NCBI GenBank assembly: GCA_964639955.1
Contig: CAZXGJ010000008.1
Span: 11,291 to 75,290 of the forward strand
Direction: 5' to 3'
Origin: IGN2 sp964639955
GTDB taxonomy: Bacteria > Bacteroidota > Ignavibacteria > Ignavibacteriales > Ignavibacteriaceae
Length of the DNA stretch: 64,000 nt
Below, in pieces: positions 53,669-62,622 of this stretch. Made by a program: the position numbers and the translations under genes. The notes below the pieces were generated by a model. It made no database searches, was not told where the DNA came from, and saw only the letters and a program-made list of their open reading frames with translations. Positions within the stretch are counted from its first letter, which is position 1. Every line of letters starts with the position of its first letter.

Positions 53669-54916
53669 ATGAGCAAACGTAGGGTTGTTATAACCGGGAT
53701 GGGTGCTATCACCCCCATCGGAAATAACGTTAATGAATTCTGGCAGGGAATGGTTGAGGGAAGGAACGGCATCGGATTAATTACACGCTTCGATACGACT
53801 AAGTTCGATACAAAGTTTGCCGGTGAAGTTAAAAACTTTAATCCTGAAAATTATCTGGATAAAAAAAGCATTCGCCGGCTAGATCCTTTCGCCCAGTATG
53901 CCATGGCATCAGCAATTATGGCAATGGAAGATTCCGGATTAGTGCTTGAAAATATTAACAGGGACAGGTTCGGTGTAATTTACGGCAGTGGTATTGGCGG
54001 TATGAAAACTCTCCAGGAACAACACTTCCAGTTTTTCAATGGCAACGATCCCCATAAAATCAGTCCTTTTTTTGTTCCTATGATGATCTCGGATATTGCC
54101 GCAGGGCAGATATCAATCAAATTTGGATTAAAGGGGCCTAACTATGCAACAACTTCAGCCTGCGCAACTGCCAGTCATGCAATTGCAGATTCATTTATAA
54201 TGATTCAACGCGGCAGTGCAGACCTTATGATTTGCGGTGGATCCGAAGCAGCAATCACTGAAATTTCGATTGGCGGTTTCAACGCAATGAAAGCTATTTC
54301 AACATGGAACGACAGGTATAAAGAAGCCTCGCGCCCATTTGATAAAGACCGCAATGGTTTTGTTATGGGGGAAGGTTCCGGAACTTTAGTGCTGGAGGAA
54401 TATGAGCATGCAAAATTAAGGGGCGCAAAAATACATGGCGAAATTGTAGGTATCGGACTTACCGGTGACGCTCACCATATAACTGCACCTGCGCCGGAAG
54501 GTGAAGGAGCCTACAGATCGATGAAAGAAGCATTGAGGGATGCCGGTATTAATCCGGAAGATATTGATTACATAAATGCTCATGGTACATCCACCGAGCT
54601 AAATGACATTAACGAAACAAAAGCGATAAAAGCTTTATTCGGCAAACACGCTTATGAACTTGTAGTTAGCTCTACAAAATCTATGACCGGGCATCTGCTG
54701 GGTGCGGCAGGAGGTATTGAGGCTATCGCTACCATGCTTGCAATTGAAAATAGCCTGGTTCCGCCTACAATTAATTTAACCAATCCCGATCCCGAATGCG
54801 ATTTAAATTACAGTCCGAACAAACCCACTAAAAAAGAAATCCGGTATGCAATCAGCAATACATTCGGATTCGGTGGTCATAACGCATCTCTTCTGTTTAA
54901 AAAATTTGAGAATTAA
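53669..54916 (+). CDS. fabF: 3-oxoacyl-ACP synthase II
   Basis: A 415-residue elongating ketosynthase. It begins RRVVITGMGAITPIGN. The catalytic Cys is in TTSACATASHAI (about residue 163), with His in NAHGTSTELND (about 306) and the second His in SMTGHLLGAAGGIE (about 342). FGFGGHNASLLF at the C-terminus is canonical. It is followed two bases later by rnc, the usual order in many bacteria. Confidence 0.97.
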   Translation: MSKRRVVITGMGAITPIGNNVNEFWQGMVEGRNGIGLITRFDTTKFDTKFAGEVKNFNPENYLDKKSIRRLDPFAQYAMASAIMAMEDSGLVLENINRDRFGVIYGSGIGGMKTLQEQHFQFFNGNDPHKISPFFVPMMISDIAAGQISIKFGLKGPNYATTSACATASHAIADSFIMIQRGSADLMICGGSEAAITEISIGGFNAMKAISTWNDRYKEASRPFDKDRNGFVMGEGSGTLVLEEYEHAKLRGAKIHGEIVGIGLTGDAHHITAPAPEGEGAYRSMKEALRDAGINPEDIDYINAHGTSTELNDINETKAIKALFGKHAYELVVSSTKSMTGHLLGAAGGIEAIATMLAIENSLVPPTINLTNPDPECDLNYSPNKPTKKEIRYAISNTFGFGGHNASLLFKKFEN

Positions 54917-54918
54917 TT

Positions 54919-55695
54919 TTGGCAATAATTTCTTCCGCGCTGAGGGGATTTTTTATAAAATGGAAGAAGAATCAGTCAGATAACCACATTCAGCATTTTC
55001 TCTCCCGTGATAAATTTAAAAAACTGGAAAGACTGACCGGAACAACCATAAAAGATAAAAAGTATTTTGTGCAGGCTCTTGTGCACCGTTCCTATCTTGA
55101 AGAAAACAGTGAATATCTTTTTTCAAACGAACGTCTGGAATTTTTAGGCGATTCTGTTCTAAATCTTGTGATCGGCGAATACCTTTTCAAACAATTTCCT
55201 GAAGAAGAGGAAGGTTTTCTTACCAAAGTGCGGGCGAAAATGGTTAACCGCGAAACACTGAATGTGACTGCCGAAAAAATCAGGCTTGGCGAATTCCTTT
55301 TGCTCAGCGATAATGTTTCCCGTAATGTAATCTCCAACTCAAAGTCAATCCTTTCTGATGCTTTCGAAGCACTGATTGGAGCTGTTTACCTTGACAGCGG
55401 TCTGGATGCCTGCAGGAAGTTTATAACAAAAGTAATTGCTGATCCGATACTTGAGGACGGTGTGCATCTTGTAGATGAAAATTATAAAAGTCAACTCCTT
55501 GAATACGCACAAGCGAACAAGATGAGTGCACCTGTTTATGAAATAATTAATGAGGAGGGTCCGCACCATGCCAGGATTTTTACCGCTGAAGTTTCTATCG
55601 GAAATCTTACATACGGTGTTGGTAAAGGCAAGAACAAAAAAACTGCAGAGCAGGAAGCAGCTAAAATGGCTTTGAAGAAACTTACCATACCTTAA
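54919..55695 (+). CDS. rnc: Ribonuclease III
   Basis: A 258-residue double-strand-specific RNase. The catalytic signature NERLEFLGDSVLNLV (about residues 68-82) with the Glu/Asp metal ligands is intact, followed by a second acidic site in SDAFEALIGAVYLDSG (about 147). A dsRNA-binding domain (about 185-256; YKSQLLEYAQANKMS ... TAEQEAAKMALKKL) closes the protein. The start is TTG at 54919, since no in-frame ATG fits. There is an N-terminal extension of about 30 residues. It processes rRNA and mRNAs. Confidence 0.95.
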   Translation: MAIISSALRGFFIKWKKNQSDNHIQHFLSRDKFKKLERLTGTTIKDKKYFVQALVHRSYLEENSEYLFSNERLEFLGDSVLNLVIGEYLFKQFPEEEEGFLTKVRAKMVNRETLNVTAEKIRLGEFLLLSDNVSRNVISNSKSILSDAFEALIGAVYLDSGLDACRKFITKVIADPILEDGVHLVDENYKSQLLEYAQANKMSAPVYEIINEEGPHHARIFTAEVSIGNLTYGVGKGKNKKTAEQEAAKMALKKLTIP

Positions 55696-55814
55696 ACTCT
55701 GTGCTTTAATCGGATGTGACACATTATCCTGCAAATTAAATTACAATATTTTCCTAAATTTACACTTACAAATATTTCAATTAAGCATTGCACTTTAATT
55801 AAAAGTAAATTACA

Positions 55815-58532
55815 ATGAAAGAATTCGATCACCCCGATAAATTTGTAAACAGGCATATCGGTCCAACTCAAGATGAATTAAACGAAATGGCAAAAGCCTG
55901 TGGTGCCAATTCAATGGACGAATTAATTAATCAAACGGTACCTTCAAACATCAGGTTAAAGGAACCGTTAGCTTTAACTCCTCCTGTAAATGAGCATATC
56001 TTTTTGGAGGACTTAAAAAATATTTCCTTAAAGAATAAGGTTTATAAATCATATATCGGAATGGGATATTATCCTTCAATCCTTCCAACAGTAATTCAAA
56101 GAAACATTCTTGAAAATCCAGGATGGTACACGCAGTACACTCCATATCAAGCAGAAATTGCACAGGGCAGACTTGAAGCATTATTAAATTTTCAAACTGT
56201 AATTTCTGATCTGACTGCAATGGAAATTGCAAACGCATCTTTGCTTGACGAAGGAACTGCTGCTGCTGAAGCAATGAGTATGTTTTATTCTCTTCGTCCG
56301 AAAGAAAAGAAGAATGCAAATGTATTCTTTGTTTCTGAAGAAGTTTTTCCTCAAACACTTGATGTTCTGAAAACAAGATCAAATCCTCTGGGCATTGAGA
56401 TCAGAGTTGGTTGTGCGAGAGATGCACAGCTAACTGACGATATTTTTGGATTATTAGTTCAGTATCCGGCAGGTTATGGAGAAGTAAGAGATTACACTTC
56501 ACTTTTCCAACAGGCGAGTGATAAGAAAATATTCAAAGTAGTTGCGGCTGATCTGTTAAGCCTGACATTATTGAAACCGCCTGGAGAATTTGGTGCTGAT
56601 TGCGTTGTTGGCAACTCACAAAGATTCGGAATACCAATGGGACTTGGTGGTCCGCACGCAGCATACTTTGCAACAAAGGAAGAATACAAACGAAGTCTTC
56701 CCGGAAGAATTATCGGTGTTTCTGTTGATGCAGATGGCAATAGAGCATTAAGGATGGCTCTACAGACAAGAGAACAGCATATTAAGCGTGAAAGAGCAAC
56801 CAGCAACATTTGTACTGCACAGGTTCTTCTGGCTGTAATGGCTGGAATGTATGCAGTTTATCACGGAGCAGAAGGATTGAAAGCAATTGCAACAAGAATA
56901 AACAAATTTGCCAGAATGCTCGATCTTGCTTTAGCTCATTTTGGNNNNNNNNNNNNNNNNNNNNNNNNNNNNNNNNNNNNNNNNNNNNNNNNNNNNNNNN
57001 NNNNNNNNNNNNNNNNNNNNNNNNNNNNNNNNNNNNNNNNNNNNACACCTTATCTTACTCATCCGGTTTTCAAAATGTACAGAACTGAAACTGAATTGCT
57101 CAGGTATATGAAACGATTAGAGAATAAAGATTTATCCCTTGCTCATTCAATGATTCCGCTTGGTTCCTGTACAATGAAGCTTAATGCAACAACAGAAATG
57201 ATCGCATTAACGTGGGATGAGTTTGCACATATTCATCCGTTTGTCCCAAAAGATCAGGCTGAAGGTTATCTCGAAATCTTTAGCGAATTAGAAAAAGATC
57301 TTGCTGAGATTACCGGATTCGAAGCAGTTTCACTTCAGCCGAATTCAGGTGCACAGGGTGAATATACTGGTTTAATGGTTATAAGAGCATATCAGAAAGA
57401 CAAAGGACAATCGAACAGAAATATTGTTTTGATTCCCTCATCTGCTCACGGAACAAATCCTGCAAGTGCAGTTATGGCAGGGATGAAAGTAGTTGTTGTT
57501 AAATGTGATGATCACGGAAATATTGATGTCGCTGATTTAAAATCGAAAGCTGAAGAAAATAAAGCAAATCTCGCAGCTTTGATGATAACTTATCCTTCAA
57601 CTCACGGAGTATTTGAAGCAAGTGTAACGGAGATTTGTAAAATTATCCACGATTGCGGCGGTCAGGTTTATATGGATGGTGCAAATCTTAATGCACAGCT
57701 TGGACTTACAAATCCTGCAGTTATCGGTGCAGATGTTTGTCATCTTAATCTTCATAAAACGTTCTGTATCCCTCACGGTGGCGGCGGACCTGGTGCTGGA
57801 CCAATTGCTGTTGCAAAACATTTAGTACCGTTTTTACCCGGACATCCTGTTGTTCCAATCAACAGAGAAAAATCAATAACTGCTGTATCGTCTGCACCGT
57901 GGGGAAGCGCACTTATCACTATCATTTCGTATGCTTATATTAAAATGATGGGCGGTGAAGGATTAACATTAGCTTCTAAAGCTGCAATTGTAAATGCAAA
58001 TTATATGATGGCGAAGCTGAAAGACAATTACAAAGTTCTTTATACAGGTTTGAATAACAGAGTTGGTCACGAATTGATTTTTGATATGCGGGAGTTCAAA
58101 CATTCCTGTAACGTTGAAGTCGAGGATATTGCAAAACGATTAATGGATTACGGCTTTCACGCTCCCACTGTTTCTTTTCCTGTCCCGGGAACATTGATGG
58201 TGGAACCAACAGAAAGCGAATCTAAAGCAGAACTCGACAGATACTGTGAAGCATTGATTTCAATTAGAGAAGAAATCAGGGAGATAGAAAAAGGCAAATT
58301 CAGTAGTGAAAATAATGTTCTGAAGAATTCTCCTCATACGCTATCTTCGGTCATTTCAGATAATTGGAATTACCCGTACAGCAGAGAAAAAGCAGCATAT
58401 CCATTACCTTTTACACGTGAAAGTAAATTCTGGCCAACAGTCAGGAGAGTTGATAATGCTTATGGTGACAGAAACCTTGTCTGCAGTTGTTTGCCTGTTG
58501 AAGATTATGTTCAGGATGCAGTTAGCCAGTAG
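55815..58532 (+). CDS. gcvP: Glycine dehydrogenase (aminomethyl-transferring), P protein, with assembly gap
   Basis: P protein of the glycine cleavage system, PLP-dependent glycine decarboxylation. The N-terminal half has FVNRHIGPTQDELNEM, IGMGYYPSILPTVIQRN and NASLLDEGTAAAEAM. The C-terminal half has LIPSSAHGTNPASAVMAGMK and the PLP Lys in LNLHKTFCIPHGGGGPGAGP. It is the fused GcvPA+GcvPB type. Bases 56945-57044 are N; the frame happens to hold across the gap, but the coding length without extra bases (905 residues) is about 50 short of normal, so the true gap is likely longer. Confidence 0.93.
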   Translation: MKEFDHPDKFVNRHIGPTQDELNEMAKACGANSMDELINQTVPSNIRLKEPLALTPPVNEHIFLEDLKNISLKNKVYKSYIGMGYYPSILPTVIQRNILENPGWYTQYTPYQAEIAQGRLEALLNFQTVISDLTAMEIANASLLDEGTAAAEAMSMFYSLRPKEKKNANVFFVSEEVFPQTLDVLKTRSNPLGIEIRVGCARDAQLTDDIFGLLVQYPAGYGEVRDYTSLFQQASDKKIFKVVAADLLSLTLLKPPGEFGADCVVGNSQRFGIPMGLGGPHAAYFATKEEYKRSLPGRIIGVSVDADGNRALRMALQTREQHIKRERATSNICTAQVLLAVMAGMYAVYHGAEGLKAIATRINKFARMLDLALAHFXXXXXXXXXXXXXXXXXXXXXXXXXXXXXXXXXXTPYLTHPVFKMYRTETELLRYMKRLENKDLSLAHSMIPLGSCTMKLNATTEMIALTWDEFAHIHPFVPKDQAEGYLEIFSELEKDLAEITGFEAVSLQPNSGAQGEYTGLMVIRAYQKDKGQSNRNIVLIPSSAHGTNPASAVMAGMKVVVVKCDDHGNIDVADLKSKAEENKANLAALMITYPSTHGVFEASVTEICKIIHDCGGQVYMDGANLNAQLGLTNPAVIGADVCHLNLHKTFCIPHGGGGPGAGPIAVAKHLVPFLPGHPVVPINREKSITAVSSAPWGSALITIISYAYIKMMGGEGLTLASKAAIVNANYMMAKLKDNYKVLYTGLNNRVGHELIFDMREFKHSCNVEVEDIAKRLMDYGFHAPTVSFPVPGTLMVEPTESESKAELDRYCEALISIREEIREIEKGKFSSENNVLKNSPHTLSSVISDNWNYPYSREKAAYPLPFTRESKFWPTVRRVDNAYGDRNLVCSCLPVEDYVQDAVSQ
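56945..57044. other. Assembly gap of 100 N in gcvP
   Basis: Exactly 100 N, the usual placeholder for a gap of unknown size. The missing part lies between LDLALAHFG and TPYLTHPVFKMYRTE of GcvP, so an estimated 250 bases are absent if the protein has the family length. Confidence 0.95.
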
Positions 58533-58640
58533 AATAAAATTTGCATATTGTATGTTTCAGCTTAATGATTAATTTGTTTTTCAACAAAAAGAATTTTTAA
58601 GCTGAATCGATTGATTATATTAAATTTAAGAGCTGAAATT

Positions 58641-59984
58641 GTGAGGAAGATAAATCTCTTATTAATTAAGAATATTATCTTCCTTTCTTTATTTCCAATT
58701 TTCCTGTCTGCCCAGTCTGACACTCTTTTCTATGAAGGGTATTACCATATTGTTATTGACTCAATCTACATAACTGGTAATGAAACAACTGAAGATTTCA
58801 TCATTCTGAGAGAATTAACATTCGGTATCGGAGATACACTGAATCCACATATAGCATCTTACAACAGAGAACGAATTTACAGCCTTAGAATTTTTAACGA
58901 AGTCAGACTGAAACCATATTTCAGTGATGGCAAAAACATTCTTAAGATTGAGATCGAAGAAAGCTGGTACATTTATCCCATTCCTTTTATTACTCTCAGG
59001 GACAGGGATTGGGAAAAAGTATCTTACGGAATTTTAGTTTCGCTGCTGAACTTCAGAGGAAGAAATGAAACGCTGAGTGGTTCTGCTGCTTTTGGTTATG
59101 ATCCATCATTCAGTTTCAGATATTTCAATCCAAACATTTCATACAATCAGAATCTAAACTTACAGATTAATCTTGGTTATTCAACTTCAACAAATAAAAG
59201 TTCTGAGGCTGATGATCTTTATGGTTCTTCATTTGAACAAGAGATTTTTACTTCCCGATTACAATTAGGTAAGAGGTTTGGAAATTATCATTGGACTTAT
59301 TTGAAAACAGGTTTTGACTATATTGAAACACCTTTCTATATCCCCGGAATAAATGCTTCTGATGGAAACATTGACAGAACATTGGTTGTGGGTGCAAGCT
59401 ACGTCTTTGATACCAGAGATTTAACATTATATGCAGCAGAAGGAATTTATGCTTTTTTGAATTTTGAATTTAAAGGTTTGGGTATTGATGGAATTAATTA
59501 TCAAGTTGCTGATTTAGAATTCAGAGAGTATAGAAAAATAATTGAAAGATTTACAGCAAAGTGGCGAATCTCCGTTCGGCATACTGCAGGTGAAACGGTT
59601 CCATATTACGACTATTCTTATCTTGGTTATTCCGAACGTATCAGGGGATATTTTAACAATGGTGAAAGTGAAGGTAATGATCGGTTTATTGGTTCGGTAG
59701 AAATAAATTATCCCATAATCGAAGAAACAAGAATTAATCTTTACTGGATACCTTTGCTTCCTAATTCACTTTTATCATATCGTGTGGCTGTGATTGCCGG
59801 ATTATTTGGTGATACCGGAACAACCAGAAATAACGGCGATCCTCTGGCAATAAAAAATTTTAATACTGGTTACGGTACCGGAATTTCATTTCTGCTGCTT
59901 CCGTATTTTATTTGCAGACTTGAATTTGCGATTAATGATAACGCTCAAACAGAATGGATATTTGATCTTGGAGCATCTTTCTGA
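58641..59984 (+). CDS. BamA/TamA-family outer-membrane protein with one POTRA domain
   Basis: About 447 residues from GTG 58641, which begins a good signal peptide ending LFPIFLSAQS; TTG 58611 would add ten residues. Residues 35-110 form a single POTRA domain (IDSIYITGNETTEDFIILRE). The rest is a 16-strand-type Omp85 barrel with the loop-6 motif in YSERIRGYF (about residue 338) and a C-terminal strand ending LGASF. Full BamA has five POTRA domains, so this is a short paralogue, perhaps for lipid or protein insertion. Its end overlaps rsmE. Confidence 0.85.
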   Translation: MRKINLLLIKNIIFLSLFPIFLSAQSDTLFYEGYYHIVIDSIYITGNETTEDFIILRELTFGIGDTLNPHIASYNRERIYSLRIFNEVRLKPYFSDGKNILKIEIEESWYIYPIPFITLRDRDWEKVSYGILVSLLNFRGRNETLSGSAAFGYDPSFSFRYFNPNISYNQNLNLQINLGYSTSTNKSSEADDLYGSSFEQEIFTSRLQLGKRFGNYHWTYLKTGFDYIETPFYIPGINASDGNIDRTLVVGASYVFDTRDLTLYAAEGIYAFLNFEFKGLGIDGINYQVADLEFREYRKIIERFTAKWRISVRHTAGETVPYYDYSYLGYSERIRGYFNNGESEGNDRFIGSVEINYPIIEETRINLYWIPLLPNSLLSYRVAVIAGLFGDTGTTRNNGDPLAIKNFNTGYGTGISFLLLPYFICRLEFAINDNAQTEWIFDLGASF

Positions 59985-60663
59985 TATTGAATTATATTTC
60001 ACTCCACCGGAGTTAGTAAAAGGAGATGAAGTAATTATAGAAGGTGATGAATTTCATCATTCAGTGCATGTAATGAGAAATTCTATTGGCGATACTATAT
60101 TTATTACTGATGGTAAAGGATCTATCTTCACTTCGCGAATCAGCAGAATCGATAATAATCAATTGTCCGCAAGAATTTTAGAAAGACGAGTTTATGAAAA
60201 TAAATCTGAAAATATTTGGTTCTGCGTTCCGATATTAAAAAATCCGGATAGAATAAAGTTTGCTCTAGAAAAATGCGTTGAACTCGGAATAACAAATTTT
60301 ATTTTGTTCCATTCAAAATATTCTGTCGCAAAAAATCTTAAACCTGAAAAATTTCACAAGACAGTTCTTGCAGCAATGAAGCAATCATTAAGATCATTCC
60401 TTCCACAAATATCCTCAGCAGGTTTCAATGAAATTATTAATTCAGATGGCGTAAAAATTATTTTTAATCAGAATGCAGAACGGGAATTCGATGGCAGGTT
60501 TGATGAAATTAGACCCACATACTTTTTGTTTGGTCCTGAAGGTGGATTTGATGAAGCAGAAATTAATTCTATTGAGAAAGAAAACCGGTTTAGTCTATCC
60601 ACAAACAGATTGCGCAGCGAGACTGCAATTATCAAGTGTGCTTCGCTTCTTAATCTTACCTGA
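59968..60663 (+). CDS. rsmE: 16S rRNA m3U1498 methyltransferase
   Basis: About 231 residues. A SPOUT-class RNA methyltransferase modifying U1498 of 16S rRNA. It has an N-terminal PUA-like part (GDEFHHSVHVMRNSIGD, about 27-43), then the knot region KCVELGITNFILFHSKYS, AMKQSLRSFLPQI, FLFGPEGGFDEAEI (about 188) and LRSETAIIKCASLLNL. The start is uncertain: TTG 59968 gives a normal N-terminus and overlaps the preceding gene by 17 bases. The last ~25 bases of the gene recur 251 bases downstream. Confidence 0.9.
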   Translation: MEHLSDIELYFTPPELVKGDEVIIEGDEFHHSVHVMRNSIGDTIFITDGKGSIFTSRISRIDNNQLSARILERRVYENKSENIWFCVPILKNPDRIKFALEKCVELGITNFILFHSKYSVAKNLKPEKFHKTVLAAMKQSLRSFLPQISSAGFNEIINSDGVKIIFNQNAEREFDGRFDEIRPTYFLFGPEGGFDEAEINSIEKENRFSLSTNRLRSETAIIKCASLLNLT

Positions 60664-60749
60664 AAGAAATATGTATATAAAGTTTATTGAAAATAACTTT
60701 CACTTTGTATTTTACTTTTTCAGCTAAAAAATAAATTCAATGATCGCTA

Positions 60750-61044
60750 AGACCTGCGTCACCGCAGGTCTATTTTAATTCAATCCTTGCTTGTTCACTT
60801 CCGGCGGAGATGCAGGAAGAAGCAAAAGAAAATAAAATCATCCTGCTCAAGCCTGCGTCCGCTCAGGCGTATAGAAACTTTTTTTAATGTGCTTTGCTTC
60901 TTAATCTTATCTGAAAAAATTAGACGTATATATCAGACAAAGGCTGATCAACCTCTGGCTGATAAAAAACGACCCAGTGTTGGGGTAACACTGGGCGCCG
61001 ACTCTTGTGTTTCAAAGGGCAGGGGAGAACCCTTTGAAAGAGTC
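60750..61044. repeat. Cluster of four hairpins in a gene-free spacer (60664-61168)
   Basis: AGACCTGCG-TCAC-CGCAGGTCT (60750-60771); GCCTG...CAGGC (60851-60868); CCCAGTGTT-GGGGT-AACACTGGG (60973-60995); and TTTCAAAGGG...CCCTTTGAAA with outer GACTC/GAGTC (61000-61044). The first two share the CCTGCGTC core. No convincing gene lies in this 505-base spacer; the 95-codon frame at 60787-61074 is a run across the hairpins. Confidence 0.7.
60888..60922 (+). repeat. Duplicated rsmE 3' end
   Basis: Bases 60888-60922 match 60637-60671 in about 31 of 35 positions (TGTGCTTTGCTTCTTAATCT versus TGTGCTTCGCTTCTTAATCT, both followed by a stop in the rsmE frame). The copy would end in CALLLNLI-stop rather than CASLLNLT-stop. 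The repeat brackets the first two hairpins. Confidence 0.7.
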
Positions 61045-61168
61045 AAAATAAGAATAAACTCAGGGGAAAAATAAAATGTTAAAACATATTTGTCAACTGT
61101 TGCCTGAAAAATATTTTTGATATTCAGCATCAGTTCCAAATACCTGACAATTATTCCTGCTATTAACT

Positions 61169-61522
61169 TTAATCATTTTCTTCAGTTGATATCTGACTCC
61201 ACCATTCCTTTTTAAGGATTTCGTATTTCATCTTTTGTTTTTCATCAAAATTTGAAAGAATTTTTTCATCAGTTTTATTTATTATCGTCTTGTTCAGTTC
61301 ATCGGTAAACTTTCCGTCAAGTTTCAGTGATGAAATTTCAGAAGCATATTCTGTCAGTGTTCTTGTTATTTCACTCTTTTGTTTGTCATTAAGGAGCAGC
61401 TTAACACCAAGCTTATTGACAAGGTTTATAATTTCATCATTGGTTAAGCCCAAAGAATCACTTTGGGCACTTATAACTGAGGCGTAAAAGAATAAGACTA
61501 AAAGAATAAATCTGATTTTCAT
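61169..61522 (-). CDS. Small exported helical protein, unknown
   Basis: A 117-residue protein with a signal peptide ending VISAQS (about residue 20). The mature part is helical and charged (LGLTNDEIINLVNKLGVKLL, LNDKQKSEITRTLTEY, DEKQKMKYEILKKEWW). The size and the LxxxQxxxIxxxL pattern recall CpxP/Spy-like periplasmic proteins, but the LTxxQ motif is not present. Monocistronic, antisense to its neighbours. Function unknown. Confidence 0.7.
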   Translation of the reverse strand: MKIRFILLVLFFYASVISAQSDSLGLTNDEIINLVNKLGVKLLLNDKQKSEITRTLTEYASEISSLKLDGKFTDELNKTIINKTDEKILSNFDEKQKMKYEILKKEWWSQISTEEND

Positions 61523-61695
61523 TATTGTGCTTTGGTTATTTCAAAATTAATGTTTCCACACTAAAACTAATATGTTATTTTATTATTAACAACAACTATT
61601 TACTAACCTTCTTTGTAAATAAAGGATCAGCAGAACTTATTTACAAATGAACCGTTTATTAGTTATTTTTTACATCAAAAAAAATAATAAAGTAC

Positions 61696-62622
61696 TTGGA
61701 ATCAAAAGAAAGCCTTGCGTTAAAGATACTCTCAGGATACAGAAATCTGATGGAGAGTCACGGATTTTCAGTTTCAGCTCCAGTCAAACAAAATTATGCT
61801 TATATTATTGAAGTGTGCGAAAACAAAGATTCCGTAATTCTTCTCGTATACTTTGGAAAGAAGGGCACAAAAACTGTATTACAGGGTAATAAAGAATCGG
61901 TGCTATACAAAAAGATTAATGATTTAATCTTTGGGGAAAAGTTATTCAATGAAACCCAATTGGAATTTAATGATAAAGAGTATATTGGAACAGACGAATC
62001 TGGCAAGGGAGACTTTTTCGGTCCGCTTGTAGTTGCCGGTGTGTATGTCGATTCTGCAATCTGCACTCAGCTTGCCAAATTAGGCGTTCGGGATAGTAAA
62101 GCTCTTTCTGATAATCAAATATTAAAAATGGCAATACAAATAAAAGAGTCTGTTAAGCAGCGTGCTTCTGTTATAACAATTACACCAAAGAAATATAACG
62201 AACTTCACAAGAAAATGGGCAGCGTTAACAGGATTCTTGGATGGGCACATGCAAGAGTTCTTGAAAATATATTAAATAGTTTTGATGTTAAGTACGCAAT
62301 AAGTGATAAGTTTGGCAACGAAAAACTGATTCTTGATGCTTTACAGGAGAAAGGCAGGAACCTGAATTTATACCAGACGACCAAAGCCGAAAGATTTATT
62401 GGCGTGGCAGCTGCTTCTGTTCTTGCACGTGAAGTTGTTCTTCGCTGGTTTGAATATGAAAGCAGGAGGTTGAGGATGCAGATTCCAAAAGGTGCCTCGG
62501 AAGAAGTTGAGAAAGCAGCAAAAATAATTTTAGAAAAATCAGGTGAAGAATTATTTAACTCACTGGTTAAAATTCACTTTAAAACTTCCAAAAAAATTAT
62601 TAACGATTTATTGGAGAATTAA
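61696..62622 (+). CDS. rnhC: Ribonuclease HIII
   Basis: A 308-residue type 2 RNase H that cleaves RNA in RNA-DNA hybrids. An N-terminal TBP-like substrate-binding domain (about 1-85) precedes the catalytic domain with IGTDESGKGDFFGPLVVAGV (about 97-116), the Asp in GVRDSKAL (about 132) and the downstream acidic residue in AISDKFGNEKL. The extra N-terminal domain and GTDESGKGD box separate HIII from HII. Start TTG 61696. The stop touches the pfkA ATG, so the two are co-transcribed. Confidence 0.93.
   Translation: MESKESLALKILSGYRNLMESHGFSVSAPVKQNYAYIIEVCENKDSVILLVYFGKKGTKTVLQGNKESVLYKKINDLIFGEKLFNETQLEFNDKEYIGTDESGKGDFFGPLVVAGVYVDSAICTQLAKLGVRDSKALSDNQILKMAIQIKESVKQRASVITITPKKYNELHKKMGSVNRILGWAHARVLENILNSFDVKYAISDKFGNEKLILDALQEKGRNLNLYQTTKAERFIGVAAASVLAREVVLRWFEYESRRLRMQIPKGASEEVEKAAKIILEKSGEELFNSLVKIHFKTSKKIINDLLEN

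Noticed and set aside
60787..61074. 95-codon frame over the hairpin cluster
   Set aside because: Its open state follows from the palindromic repeats; the composition is unlike neighbouring proteins and there is no start context.
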